Origin: Firmicutes bacterium UBA5388
GTDB lineage: Bacteria > Bacillota > UBA4882 > UBA10575
DNA: 23,871 bases
Assembly (NCBI GenBank): GCA_002409975.1
Contig: DHOO01000068.1
Span: 1-23,871, forward strand
Reading direction: 5' to 3'
Of this stretch, positions 6,554-15,100 are shown piece after piece. The notes below the pieces were generated by a model that was given only the letters and a program-made list of their open reading frames with translations, was not told the origin of the DNA and did not search any database. A program made the position numbers and the translations under genes. The first letter of the stretch is position 1; the number at the start of each line of letters is the position of its first letter.

Positions 6554-7486
6554 GTGATAAAATTGAGAAAAAATAAGAAGTCTAAATTGGACAAAATAAT
6601 GGATAGTATTAAACAGCAAGAGGAATCTGGAATTGTAAAAAACAAATTGCAGAACCGTGTACTAAACAAATTCTTCAACAATAAATTGGCGCTGATTGGC
6701 TTGGTTGTCTTTACCTTTATCGTGCTGGCTACTATTTTTGCTCCTTTGATCTGTCGTTATCATCCAGGGAAAATTGATGTTATAAATGCTTTACAGCCAC
6801 CCTCAGCTAAACACATATTAGGTACTGATAAAATAGGCCGCGATGTCTTTGCGCGGATTGTTTATGGCGGACGGATCTCTATTTTAGTGGGACTTGGTAG
6901 TGCTTTAGGAGCGGCGCTGATTGGTGTTATGATTGGCTGTTATGCTGGTTATAAAGGGGGGTGGCTTGATAAGATCTTTATGCGGATTTCAGAAATCTTC
7001 ATGTCATTCCCGCAAATAATTTTAGTTTTACTCCTTGTTTCTATTGTAGGACAAAGCTTATGGAATTTATTACTTATTTTTATTGTGACAGGTTGGGGAT
7101 CGGTCTATAGACTGGTTAGATCCCAAATGCTCTCCATACGTGAAGAGGAATATGTTCAAGCCTTACGCGCTTTTGGTTTAAATGATTTCATAATTTGTTA
7201 TAAGCATATGTTGCCTAATGCCCTTGGACCAATTATGGTTAATATTACCTTAAGTACGGCCATGTTTATTCTACAAGAAACATCCCTTAGTTTTCTTGGA
7301 CTCGGAGTGCCATTAAATATACCGACCTGGGGTAATATCTTGAATGTTGCTCAAGATCTTTCCATCTTAAAAGAAAATTGGTGGATTTGGTTACCTGTTG
7401 GGATTCTGATCTCTACTTTTGTATTAAGTGTAAATTTTATTGGAGATGGACTCAGGGATTCGACCGACCCTACTCAACAAGGATAG
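6554..7486 (+). CDS. ABC importer permease, DppC/OppC type
   Basis: This is the second permease subunit, with a cytoplasmic N-terminal tail of about 45 residues, a first membrane segment around LALIGLVVFTFIVLATIFAP, and the family motif HILGTDKIGRDVFARIVYGG. The EAA-type loop is EEEYVQALRAFGLNDFIICYKHMLPN, and the C-terminus is NFIGDGLRDSTDP as in DppC. The GTG at 6554 gives 310 residues. However, AAAGGTGAT (6550-6558) is well spaced for a TTG at 6563, so translation may begin there and the GTG may be part of the ribosome binding site. It forms a heterodimeric channel with the preceding permease. Confidence 0.92.
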   Translation: MIKLRKNKKSKLDKIMDSIKQQEESGIVKNKLQNRVLNKFFNNKLALIGLVVFTFIVLATIFAPLICRYHPGKIDVINALQPPSAKHILGTDKIGRDVFARIVYGGRISILVGLGSALGAALIGVMIGCYAGYKGGWLDKIFMRISEIFMSFPQIILVLLLVSIVGQSLWNLLLIFIVTGWGSVYRLVRSQMLSIREEEYVQALRAFGLNDFIICYKHMLPNALGPIMVNITLSTAMFILQETSLSFLGLGVPLNIPTWGNILNVAQDLSILKENWWIWLPVGILISTFVLSVNFIGDGLRDSTDPTQQG

Positions 7487-7501
7487 GAAGGTGGTCATGA
7501 G

Positions 7502-8506
7502 ATGAATGAAGAGATAATTATTACAGTTAATAATCTAAAAACATACTTTTATACCAATCAGAGATGCAATAAGGCGGTCGATGGCGTATCTTTTAAGCTA
7601 AAAAGAGGAAAAACATTGTGTATGGTTGGGGAAAGCGGGTGTGGAAAGAGTGTAACAGCAACCTCAATCATGAGACTTTTACCTACACTGGCAAGAATTG
7701 AAGAAGGAGAAATTATTTATCATTCTGAAGAGGGTGACATTCGGATTGACCAATTAGCAAAGAACGGAAAAAAAATGCGTTCTCTTCGCGGCTCGGAAAT
7801 TGCAATGATTTTTCAAGACCCTATGACCGCCCTTAATCCGGTATATACAGTCGGGTTCCAAATTATAGAAAGTCTCCGGTATCATACTAAAATGACAAAA
7901 AGGGCAAGGAGAAAGAAAGCAATTGAACTGTTAAGAGGTATGGGGATCCCATTGCCTGAGCAACGAGTTGATGAGTTTCTGCATCAATACTCAGGAGGAA
8001 TGCGTCAGCGGGCCATGATCGCAATGGGAATGTCATGTAATCCCAAGGTCTTAATTGCGGATGAACCAACGACAGCCTTAGATGTAACAATTCAAGCGCA
8101 AATTTTTGATTTAATGAATCAGCTAAAAGAAACATATAAGACAGCAATAATGATGATCACTCATGATATGGGTGTGGTCGCAGAACTTGCTGATGATGTT
8201 GTTGTTATGTATATGGGAAATATTGTGGAAAGTGGAACTGTAGAAGAAGTATTTAAAACACCAGCTCATCCGTATACGAAAGCTTTACTTAAGTCAATCC
8301 CCGTGTTGGGTTGTGGCAAAAATCAGGAACTTGAGCCGATTAGAGGAAATACCCCTGATCCTTATAACCGCCCTGAAGGATGTCAGTTTAACCCGCGATG
8401 TGATTATTGTGATGAAAAATGTTTTGAAATGCCGAATGATTTTAAAGTAACTGGCACACATCATGCTAAATGTTGGCATTATAGAAAGGTGTTAGAAAAT
8501 GAATGA
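7502..8506 (+). CDS. ABC importer ATPase, DppD/OppD type
   Basis: This is a complete nucleotide-binding subunit. It has Walker A GESGCGKS, Q-loop around IFQDPMTALNP, signature YSGGMRQR, Walker B VLIADEPTTALDV and the H-loop ITHDMG. The C-terminal oligopeptide-transporter extension carries GCQFNPRCDYCDEKC and a later AKCWH, giving a cluster of cysteines. Some DppD proteins bind a 4Fe-4S cluster through such cysteines, and that could apply here. AGGAAGGTGG precedes the ATG. The reading frame overlaps the next ATPase by 8 bases, implying translational coupling. Confidence 0.95.
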   Translation: MNEEIIITVNNLKTYFYTNQRCNKAVDGVSFKLKRGKTLCMVGESGCGKSVTATSIMRLLPTLARIEEGEIIYHSEEGDIRIDQLAKNGKKMRSLRGSEIAMIFQDPMTALNPVYTVGFQIIESLRYHTKMTKRARRKKAIELLRGMGIPLPEQRVDEFLHQYSGGMRQRAMIAMGMSCNPKVLIADEPTTALDVTIQAQIFDLMNQLKETYKTAIMMITHDMGVVAELADDVVVMYMGNIVESGTVEEVFKTPAHPYTKALLKSIPVLGCGKNQELEPIRGNTPDPYNRPEGCQFNPRCDYCDEKCFEMPNDFKVTGTHHAKCWHYRKVLENE

Positions 8507-9494
8507 CCAGAAAAAAGCGTTACTGAAATTGCGAGGTGTTAAAACATATTTTCCAATTCAAAGAGGCGTATTTAAAAGAACAGTAGGTTATGTAAAAGCG
8601 GTTGATGGTGTAGATCTTGATATCTATAAAGGTGAAACTTTAGGGCTGGTGGGTGAAAGCGGTTGTGGTAAAACGACATTAGGTAAATCAATCTTACAAT
8701 TGCTAAGGGTTACCGCAGGGAGCATTGTTTACAATTTTGATGGTGAAGAAAAGGATTTAATAAAATTGTCAGCAAAAGAGATGTTGAAGGCGAGGAAAAA
8801 GTTACAAATTGTATTCCAAGACCCACATTCTTCATTGAACCCTGCTTTTACTATTTTTGGTTCGCTTCAAGATCCGTTAAAGAAGTTTGGCCTTAAATCA
8901 AAAAAGGAAAGACGTAAAATAATCGGCGATTTACTTGAAGATGTTAACTTGAGAAGAGAATATATGAACCGTTACCCACATGAATTTAGCGGGGGACAAA
9001 GGCAGCGTATTGGTATAGCTAGAGCGCTAAGCGTTGAACCGGAGTTAATTGTCTGTGATGAGGCGGTTAGTTCCTTAGATGTATCCATCCAAGCTCAGGT
9101 TTTAAAACTATTAAAGAAATTAAAAGATGAGCGAAACCTAACTTATATTTTTATTACCCATGATTTAAGCGTTGTAGAATACATTAGTGATCGAATCGCC
9201 GTTATGTATTTGGGACGAATTGTTGAGTTGGCTAATGCTGATGATTTTTATGCTAACACATTACACCCTTATACAAAAGCTTTAGTATCTGCTATTCCTG
9301 TAGCCGATCTTGATAAAAAGTCGAAACGTATAATTTTAGAGGGGAATGTGCCTAGCCCGGTAAATCCACCAAGCGGTTGCTCCTTTCATCCGAGGTGTAA
9401 AGAGAGTATGGAGAAGTGTAAGCATGAAACTCCAGAACTGCAAAAACATATCATTAATGGCCAAGAACATTATGTTGCCTGTCATTTAATTTAA
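8499..9494 (+). CDS. ABC importer ATPase, DppF/OppF type
   Basis: This is the second ATPase of the importer. It has Walker A GESGCGKTT, Q-loop VFQDPHSSLNP, signature FSGGQRQR, Walker B LIVCDEAVSSLDV and H-loop ITHDLS. DEAVSSLD is typical of the OppF partner rather than OppD. The C-terminal family extension is present, with CSFHPRCKESMEKC. It forms a heterodimer with the preceding ATPase on the cytoplasmic face of the two permeases. Its ATG lies inside the end of the previous gene. H. ducreyi SatABCD, the characterised peptide-type sialic-acid importer, is the closest functional analogue I can name. Confidence 0.95.
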   Translation: MNDQKKALLKLRGVKTYFPIQRGVFKRTVGYVKAVDGVDLDIYKGETLGLVGESGCGKTTLGKSILQLLRVTAGSIVYNFDGEEKDLIKLSAKEMLKARKKLQIVFQDPHSSLNPAFTIFGSLQDPLKKFGLKSKKERRKIIGDLLEDVNLRREYMNRYPHEFSGGQRQRIGIARALSVEPELIVCDEAVSSLDVSIQAQVLKLLKKLKDERNLTYIFITHDLSVVEYISDRIAVMYLGRIVELANADDFYANTLHPYTKALVSAIPVADLDKKSKRIILEGNVPSPVNPPSGCSFHPRCKESMEKCKHETPELQKHIINGQEHYVACHLI

Positions 9495-9539
9495 CCAATA
9501 AAGATATATCATGATGAAAAAGATTAATGGGGGAGAGAA

Positions 9540-10466
9540 ATGGCTAATATTAAATTACCAAATTTTAGAGGAGTAATTCCGGCCTTATTAACTATTTTTG
9601 ATGAAAATGAAGCGCTTGATGAAAAGAGAACCAGGGGTTTTATCAATCATTTACTTAATAAAGGAGTAAATGGTCTCTATTTGACAGGTAGTACTGGCGA
9701 AGGGTTCTTAATGACTTTAGAGGAAAGAAAACGGATTGTTGAAATTATTATTAATGAAGTAGCTGGACGTGTTCCTATTATGGCGCATATTGGGGCCATC
9801 GGGACGAAGAACTCGATTGAATTAGCCACGCATGCTTATCAAGCCGGAGCAGATGCTATTTCTTCTGTACCGCCCTTTTATTGGAGATTTAATGAAGAAC
9901 ATATCTTTAACTATTATAAAGATATTGGTGAAGCTACACCGTTGCCCATGATTATTTATAATGTGCCACTGGCAGGCATTTTAGGATTTAATACTATCAA
10001 GAAGTTAGCAGCAATTGAGCGCGTGAAAGGGATAAAATATACAGCAACGACCCACCACGAAATTGCTTTAATTAAAGAGCAAATTGGTCGGGATTTTCTA
10101 ATTTATTCTGGTTGTGATGAAATGGCAATTTCAGGACTAATTAACGGGGCAGATGGTATTATTGGTTCTTTCTACAATCTAATGCCTGAGTTATTTATCG
10201 AAATTTATCATGCGATCCAAAATAATGATCTTGTAACGGCAAAAGCAAAACAGAAGACCGCTGTCCAAATTATTAATTATTCTGTCTCATATGATTATTT
10301 TTCTGTTATGCGCTTAGGTCTTAAATGGATGGGGGTTGACGCCGGATATTCCAGGCGGCCATTTAATAATTACAGCGGCGCCGATGAAGAAAAGATCAAA
10401 GAGGGTTTTAGAGAACTGAAAGAAAAATACGCGATTACAGGTGTAGATTTCCTGGAAAAATTATAA
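9540..10466 (+). CDS. nanA: N-acetylneuraminate lyase
   Basis: This 308-residue (beta/alpha)8 class I aldolase of the DHDPS/NAL family splits N-acetylneuraminate reversibly into N-acetylmannosamine and pyruvate in the cytoplasm. Visible active-site elements are the GSTGE carboxylate-binding loop (50-54), the catalytic Tyr in IIYNVP (Tyr140) and the Schiff-base Lys in GIKYTAT (Lys166). The residues around Lys166, with a following TAT, and the neighbours nanE, sialic-acid-type importer and RpiR regulator favour the lyase over dihydrodipicolinate synthase. GGGGGAGAG sits just before the ATG. It lies 45 bases after the ATPase gene, in the same operon. Confidence 0.93.
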   Translation: MANIKLPNFRGVIPALLTIFDENEALDEKRTRGFINHLLNKGVNGLYLTGSTGEGFLMTLEERKRIVEIIINEVAGRVPIMAHIGAIGTKNSIELATHAYQAGADAISSVPPFYWRFNEEHIFNYYKDIGEATPLPMIIYNVPLAGILGFNTIKKLAAIERVKGIKYTATTHHEIALIKEQIGRDFLIYSGCDEMAISGLINGADGIIGSFYNLMPELFIEIYHAIQNNDLVTAKAKQKTAVQIINYSVSYDYFSVMRLGLKWMGVDAGYSRRPFNNYSGADEEKIKEGFRELKEKYAITGVDFLEKL

Positions 10467-10521
10467 ATAAAGATAATTTCAAGAGGACCATTATCAAAAA
10501 CCAATATAGAGGTTTTATAAG

Positions 10522-10537
10522 GTTATAAATTTATAAC
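10522..10537. promoter_or_regulatory. 16-bp AT-rich palindrome between nanA and nanE
   Basis: GTTATAAATTTATAAC is a perfect palindrome in the 126-base nanA-nanE gap. It may be an internal operator or simply AT-rich symmetry. No matching promoter is clear. Confidence 0.25.
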
Positions 10538-10592
10538 AATAATTTATTGTATGTAATAGACCAAAAGCTAAGATAATTAAAGGGGAATAACT

Positions 10593-11327
10593 ATGAAAGT
10601 AAAGCATGATATTATCAAGCAGTTAAAAGGTGGTTTAATCGTTTCTTGCCAGGCGCTTGAGGGTGAACCCCTATATTCGAAGAGCGGGGGTATTATGCCA
10701 CTTATGGCTCTTGCCGCACAACAGGCAAAGGCAGTAGGTATTAGAGCAAATGGAATTAGGGATATAAAAGAGATCAAAGAAAAAGTAGGCTTACCGATTA
10801 TTGGTATTATTAAAAAACAATATGAAGGCTATGAACAACATATCACAGCGACGATGAAAGAGGTTGATGCTTTAGCTGCGATTAAGACAGATATCATCGC
10901 CCTGGACTGTACCTTAAGAGAAAGACCTGATGGTCTGAGAGTTACTCAATTTCTAAGAAAAATCAAAGAAAAATATCCTGAGCAGTTATTGATGGCGGAT
11001 ATTTCTACCTATGAAGAAGGAATAAATGCTGCGAATACAGGTATAGATTTCATAAGTACTACTTTAAGTGGTTATACCAGCTATTCGCCACAACTTGAAG
11101 AACCAGATTTTGAACTGGTTGAAAAATTGACCAAAAGTACTAAGGTTCCGATTATTACTGAAGGAAGAATTCATTATCCGGAACAAGCGAAAAAAATGTT
11201 AGAATTAGGAGCTTTTGCGGTTGTGGTTGGTGGAGCGATCACAAGACCTCAGGAAATTACTGAAAGGTTTGTAAATGTAATTAATAGCATTAGTTTACAG
11301 CAGAAAAGAGGAGAAAAGATTGTGTAG
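10593..11327 (+). CDS. nanE: N-acetylmannosamine-6-phosphate 2-epimerase
   Basis: This 244-residue TIM-barrel enzyme converts ManNAc-6-P to GlcNAc-6-P, the third step of sialic-acid catabolism. Family hallmarks are the N-terminal LKGGLIVSCQALEGEPL, the catalytic Lys in IIGIIKKQY (Lys74), the Glu in ITEGRIH (Glu190) and the phosphate-binding VVGGAITRP. AAAGGGGA precedes the ATG. The 126-base gap after nanA is long for an operon but contains no terminator. A damaged copy of the first part of a nanE gene lies about 190 bases downstream (11513-11605). Confidence 0.95.
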   Translation: MKVKHDIIKQLKGGLIVSCQALEGEPLYSKSGGIMPLMALAAQQAKAVGIRANGIRDIKEIKEKVGLPIIGIIKKQYEGYEQHITATMKEVDALAAIKTDIIALDCTLRERPDGLRVTQFLRKIKEKYPEQLLMADISTYEEGINAANTGIDFISTTLSGYTSYSPQLEEPDFELVEKLTKSTKVPIITEGRIHYPEQAKKMLELGAFAVVVGGAITRPQEITERFVNVINSISLQQKRGEKIV

Positions 11328-11415
11328 TAATTCCTCACCTAGTGCTTTTGTCAAGTGTTATTCACCATATGTTTTTATAGAGCGTTATGGAAAAAATTTT
11401 TTTTATAAATTTAAC

Positions 11416-11444
11416 TTGAAAAAAATTTCTGGACATGTTATGAT
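11416..11444 (+). promoter_or_regulatory. Promoter of sialic-acid module 2
   Basis: TTGAAA (11416-11421) and TATGAT (11439-11444) are spaced by 17 bases. A GACAT-N6-ATGTC inverted repeat (11432-11447) overlaps the -10 box and could be an operator. A leader of about 185 bases would carry the nanE relic and the palindrome at 11586. The 308-base gap 11328-11635 is accounted for by these elements. Confidence 0.6.
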
Positions 11445-11512
11445 GTCTTTGTAAATATTTTATTATAGCAATATATATAGGAATTTAATAAGCGGTATTC
11501 TTGTGAAGTTGA

Positions 11513-11605
11513 ATGTTTTTGAGAGAAATTAACGGCGGATCGGTCGTTTCCTGCCAGGCTTTGAATAGTGAACTGAAGAGGGGGATTAGCAGTAATTACT
11601 GCTAA
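11513..11605 (+). pseudogene. Relic of the 5' end of a second nanE gene
   Basis: Translated from an ATG at 11513, this stretch reads MFLREINGGSVVSCQALNSE before degenerating and stopping at 11603-11605. NGGSVVSCQALNSE lines up with KGGLIVSCQALEGE, residues 12-25 of the intact NanE. The DNA also matches over the shared codons (GTTTCxTGCCAGGC). Everything after about codon 22 of NanE is gone. It directly precedes the module 2 binding-protein gene, the place a nanE gene occupies in many nan clusters. It could still be translated as a short leader peptide, but no clear ribosome binding site is present. Confidence 0.6.
11586..11605. promoter_or_regulatory. 20-bp perfect palindrome before module 2 binding protein
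   Basis: TTAGCAGTAATTACTGCTAA is a perfect palindrome 30 bases before the start codon and just ahead of the AAGGAGG site. As DNA it is a strong candidate operator. As RNA it could form a short hairpin near the ribosome binding site. It shares the CAGTA-NN-TACTG core with 370-387. Confidence 0.5.
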
Positions 11606-11635
11606 AAATAAAAAATAATTAAGGAGGATTATGTT

Positions 11636-12937
11636 ATGAAAAAGGTATTTTCCCTATTAATGGTGACTTTACTGTTACTGGTTACAGTGGTAAGTGGTAA
11701 TATCCAAGTAGGCGCAGCTGATGATCTAGCCCAGCTGAAGGCAGAAATTACCTGGTGGAACTTCCCAAACTTTATGGCAGTGGATGGTGTTATAGGCAAA
11801 TATGAACAGTCGATTATTACGGCCTTCAACCAAAAGTACCCTAACATCAAGGTTAATCTGGAGAATATTGACTTTGCTTCCGGACCGGAAAAAATTAATA
11901 CTGCTATTCAGGGGAAAACTGTCTGTGATGTACTGTTTGATGCGCCCGGACGGATCATTGCTTACGGAAAAAGCGGCGTTCTGGCTGATTTAAGTGATAT
12001 GTTCACAGGTGAGTTTATTAAAGATGTCAATAATAACAATATCATTAATGCTTGTAAAGTAGGGAACAAGTACTATATGTATCCTATTTCCTCTGCTCCG
12101 TTCCTGATGGGTTTTAATAAGAACATGCTAGAAAAACATGGTTTGTTAAATATGCTCAATCTTAAGGGTGACAGGACATGGACAACCAGCCAATATAAAG
12201 CGCTTCTTGAGGCGCTAAAAGCGAAGAAAGAGCGAGGGGCGATTATCTTCTGTTCATCGCAGGGTGGCGACCAAGGGACGCGTGCTTTTATCGCTAACTT
12301 ATATGATTCCTCGATTACCGATGAGAAAATTACTAAGTACACCATTAACGACCAGGGTGGGGTGCGGGGTCTCGAGTTTGTAGTAAATGCAATTAAAAGC
12401 GGGTTACTACTTAATGGTTCTGCTTCTGATGGTACAGCTGCGATCGATGAGTTTTGCGCCCAACGGGTGTCGCATACAATTCTATTCTCATCTGGGCTTT
12501 TCGCAACCAAGAAAGACCAAATTAAATTCGAACCGATCATGGTTCCCTTCCCATCTGCAGATGGCATACCGGAATTGGAGTATCTGATCGATGGTTTCTG
12601 TGTATTTGATAATGGTGATGCCAACAAGATTAAAGCCTCGAAATTACTGATCGACTTTATCTGCAACGATTCGATCTGGGGTCCTAAGAACGTAAAAGCT
12701 ACTAACACCTTCCCGGTTCGTTCTTCCTTCGGTAACCTTTATAAAGGAGACGAGACTATGACGTATCTGGCTGGTCTCACTAAGTACTATTCTCCTTACT
12801 ATAATACGATAGATGGCTTTGCGAAAATGCGTACTGCCTGGTTCCCGGCTCTTCAAGCTGCTTTTACCGGTGACAAAACACCAAAGCAGGCGTTGGACGA
12901 TTTTGTTAAGGTAGCAAATGATTCTATTAAGCAATAA
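11636..12937 (+). CDS. CUT1-type (SBP_bac_1) binding protein, probable sialic-acid importer 2
   Basis: This is a 433-residue extracytoplasmic binding protein. The Sec signal peptide is followed by a likely cut after QVGA (near residue 28), with no lipobox Cys. The mature protein begins with the family pattern ITWWNFPNF, then FNQKYPNIKVNLENIDF and DVLFDAPGRIIAYGKSG. WFPALQAAFTGDKTPKQALD near the C-terminus is also typical. AAGGAGG precedes the ATG. With two CUT1 permeases, an RpiR regulator, a ROK kinase and a nanE relic as neighbours, it resembles the streptococcal-type sialic-acid importer. A different amino sugar cannot be excluded. Confidence 0.88.
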   Translation: MKKVFSLLMVTLLLLVTVVSGNIQVGAADDLAQLKAEITWWNFPNFMAVDGVIGKYEQSIITAFNQKYPNIKVNLENIDFASGPEKINTAIQGKTVCDVLFDAPGRIIAYGKSGVLADLSDMFTGEFIKDVNNNNIINACKVGNKYYMYPISSAPFLMGFNKNMLEKHGLLNMLNLKGDRTWTTSQYKALLEALKAKKERGAIIFCSSQGGDQGTRAFIANLYDSSITDEKITKYTINDQGGVRGLEFVVNAIKSGLLLNGSASDGTAAIDEFCAQRVSHTILFSSGLFATKKDQIKFEPIMVPFPSADGIPELEYLIDGFCVFDNGDANKIKASKLLIDFICNDSIWGPKNVKATNTFPVRSSFGNLYKGDETMTYLAGLTKYYSPYYNTIDGFAKMRTAWFPALQAAFTGDKTPKQALDDFVKVANDSIKQ

Positions 12938-12971
12938 AGAGAAAGCTTTGCTTTCATAGTATTTTTTGAGG

Positions 12972-13000
12972 TTCCCCCCCCACAATCGCGTGGGGGGGAA
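12972..13000 (+). other. GC-rich hairpin between binding protein and permease
   Basis: TTCCCCCCC... (12972-12983) and GTGGGGGGGAA (12990-13000) form a stem of about 11 bp around AATCGC, with one extra C. A smaller hairpin GAAAGC-TTT-GCTTTC (12941-12955) followed by a T-run lies just upstream. Together they probably act as a partial terminator or mRNA 3' stabiliser for the binding-protein gene. The first permease follows 34 bases later. Confidence 0.6.
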
Positions 13001-13034
13001 TATATAGATCTACAGCAACGAGGTGATAACAGTA

Positions 13035-13994
13035 ATGGATAATAATAGTCTAAAAGCACAAGGAAACTTAATAATGCCGCCATTAAAAGATGCTCGCTTT
13101 AGAAGATGGCGGACAATGCCCAAAGACATACATGAAACAATAGTTGCAGGCGTATTTTTGCTTCCTGCCATATGCTTTTTTGCTGTTTTTGTTGTCTATC
13201 CAATTATTGTCAGCATTTTTACCAGTTTTTTTAATTATTCAATAAATAGGTTTGAATTTCTTGGTTTTGGCAACTACATTAATTTATTTAAAGACGAGGT
13301 CTTCTTAAAATCCATGAAAAACACCATCGTACTTGTGATCGGTGTTGTTCCTTTCATTATTTTATTTTCTATTTTTGTTGCGCTTACAATTTATCAGAAA
13401 AGTTCTTTAGTATGCTCCTTTTTCCGCGGGGTGTTCTACCTGCCGGTTGTTACCGGTACTGTTTCTGTAATAGTAGTTTGGAAATGGATTTTTGATCCAC
13501 TAAGCGGTATCCTCAACTGGTTCTTGGAGACATTAGGTATGATCAATCAGCCTATTATGTGGCTGGGTGATAAACATTATGCCCTCTGGTCAATTTTACT
13601 TGTGCTATTTACGACCTCAATTGGTCAGCCAATTGTTCTGTATATTGCTGCTCTTAGCAATCTCGACAAGTCCCATATAGAGGCTGCGGAAATTGACGGC
13701 GCTACTAATTGGCAAGTATTTAAATACATAAAATGGCCTTGTATAATGCCAACCACTCTTTACGTAGTTGTCATCACCATTATAAATTCCTTCCAGTGCT
13801 TCTCTCTTATTCAACTACTTACCTCAGGAGGACCAAATTACCATACTAGTACCGTTATGTACCTAGTATATGAAACCGCCTTCAAGTTGACACAATTTGG
13901 TTATGCTAACGCAATGGGTGTAATACTTGCAGTGGTAATTGGGTTTTTTAGCATCCTACAATTCAAGTTCTTCAGCAATAAAGTTGAATATTAA
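13035..13994 (+). CDS. CUT1 ABC importer permease (MalF/UgpA type)
   Basis: This is a membrane subunit with six predicted segments, beginning around VAGVFLLPAICFFAVFVVYP, and with the conserved EAA loop EAAEIDGATNWQVFKYIKWP facing the ATPase. I choose the ATG at 13035 (319 residues) because GAGGTG (13020-13025) is correctly spaced for it. A GTG at 13023 would lie inside that site. It pairs with the permease that starts 18 bases after its stop. No ATPase gene accompanies the pair. Confidence 0.92.
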   Translation: MDNNSLKAQGNLIMPPLKDARFRRWRTMPKDIHETIVAGVFLLPAICFFAVFVVYPIIVSIFTSFFNYSINRFEFLGFGNYINLFKDEVFLKSMKNTIVLVIGVVPFIILFSIFVALTIYQKSSLVCSFFRGVFYLPVVTGTVSVIVVWKWIFDPLSGILNWFLETLGMINQPIMWLGDKHYALWSILLVLFTTSIGQPIVLYIAALSNLDKSHIEAAEIDGATNWQVFKYIKWPCIMPTTLYVVVITIINSFQCFSLIQLLTSGGPNYHTSTVMYLVYETAFKLTQFGYANAMGVILAVVIGFFSILQFKFFSNKVEY

Positions 13995-14012
13995 GAAAGG
14001 AGAGGTGTAGGC

Positions 14013-14846
14013 ATGAAAAATAGCAAAAAAAAGACTTCAATCGGTAATATCCTGAGAATGACGCTTTTATATATCTTAACCATTGGCTTTATTTTTCCTT
14101 TTTATTGGGTAATCACAGGTGGATTTAAGCAGCAAGAGGTTACCGTTCAGTTGCCGCCACAATGGTTTCCCATACATCCAACCATAGAAAATTATAGGAA
14201 ACTCTTTTATAACCCGGCATTGACTTGGTTCTTTAACAGCGTATTGATTGCGCTTGGGACAATGATTCTGGTTTGTGTTGTATCCACCATGGCAGGTTAT
14301 GTGCTTGCTAAAAAAAAGTTCTATGGCCGCGAGCTAATATTTGCCATACTTGTAGCTGCGATGGCTTTGCCTAAGCAAGTTATACTAGTTCCGCTGGTGC
14401 GTCTGATCAGCTCATGGGGTTTTCACAACACGCTGTCAGCGGTTATTTTGCCTGCGGTAGGTTGGCCTTTTGGTGTGTTTTTAATGAAGCAGTTCAATGA
14501 AACACTGCCGACCGAAATTTTAGAAGCTGCTAAAATCGATGGCTCTAGTGAACTAAAGACTTTCATTCTAATTGTTGTGCCGATGGTAAAGCCGGGTATT
14601 GCGGCTTTAGCTATTTTTACATTTATCGGCGCGTGGAACGATTACTTTATGCAGCTCATTATGTTGAATTCTAAGCTAAAATTGACACTACCGTTAGGTG
14701 TTGCAACTATGCAGCAGGAGTTTGCCACTAACTATGGAGTGCTGATGGCGGGCGCTACCTTTGCGGCTGTTCCGATTTTAATAGTGTTTATTGCTTTTCA
14801 AAAGTATTTTACACAGGGTATTACTATGGGTGCGGTCAAAGGTTGA
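14013..14846 (+). CDS. CUT1 ABC importer permease (MalG/UgpE type)
   Basis: This 277-residue partner permease has MalG-type features: an early FPFYWVITGGFK segment, six membrane spans, the EAA loop EAAKIDGSSELKTFILIVVP, and a C-terminus ending FQKYFTQGITMGAVKG, which is diagnostic of this subfamily. AAAGGAGAGG precedes the ATG. A gap of 254 bases follows before the RpiR gene, AT-rich and with repeated TTTAG words but no clear terminator. Confidence 0.94.
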   Translation: MKNSKKKTSIGNILRMTLLYILTIGFIFPFYWVITGGFKQQEVTVQLPPQWFPIHPTIENYRKLFYNPALTWFFNSVLIALGTMILVCVVSTMAGYVLAKKKFYGRELIFAILVAAMALPKQVILVPLVRLISSWGFHNTLSAVILPAVGWPFGVFLMKQFNETLPTEILEAAKIDGSSELKTFILIVVPMVKPGIAALAIFTFIGAWNDYFMQLIMLNSKLKLTLPLGVATMQQEFATNYGVLMAGATFAAVPILIVFIAFQKYFTQGITMGAVKG

Positions 14847-15100
14847 AGGGAAAGTTGTAATTGAGGGGAAATATATATCGGTAAATCTTTTTTCACTGGA
14901 GTGTTTGGTAAGTATAATAGTACTTGGGAATGTATACCTAAAGAGATGCTGTTGAGGCACAAAAATTTTGAGTACAAATTTTAGATTTAGCGGTGTAATA
15001 GGTAAATTTAGAAAACAGTACGGGTATTTAGTGGCGCTGCTCGACAGCTTTAGCCGGTAATATTATTTATGTAAATTATAATAGGTTAGGAGTAAGAAAG

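Noticed and set aside
12073..12708. 211-codon minus-strand frame inside the module 2 binding-protein gene
   Set aside because: It lies wholly within a confident gene, has no ribosome binding site and matches no family. It is a shadow of the real codons.
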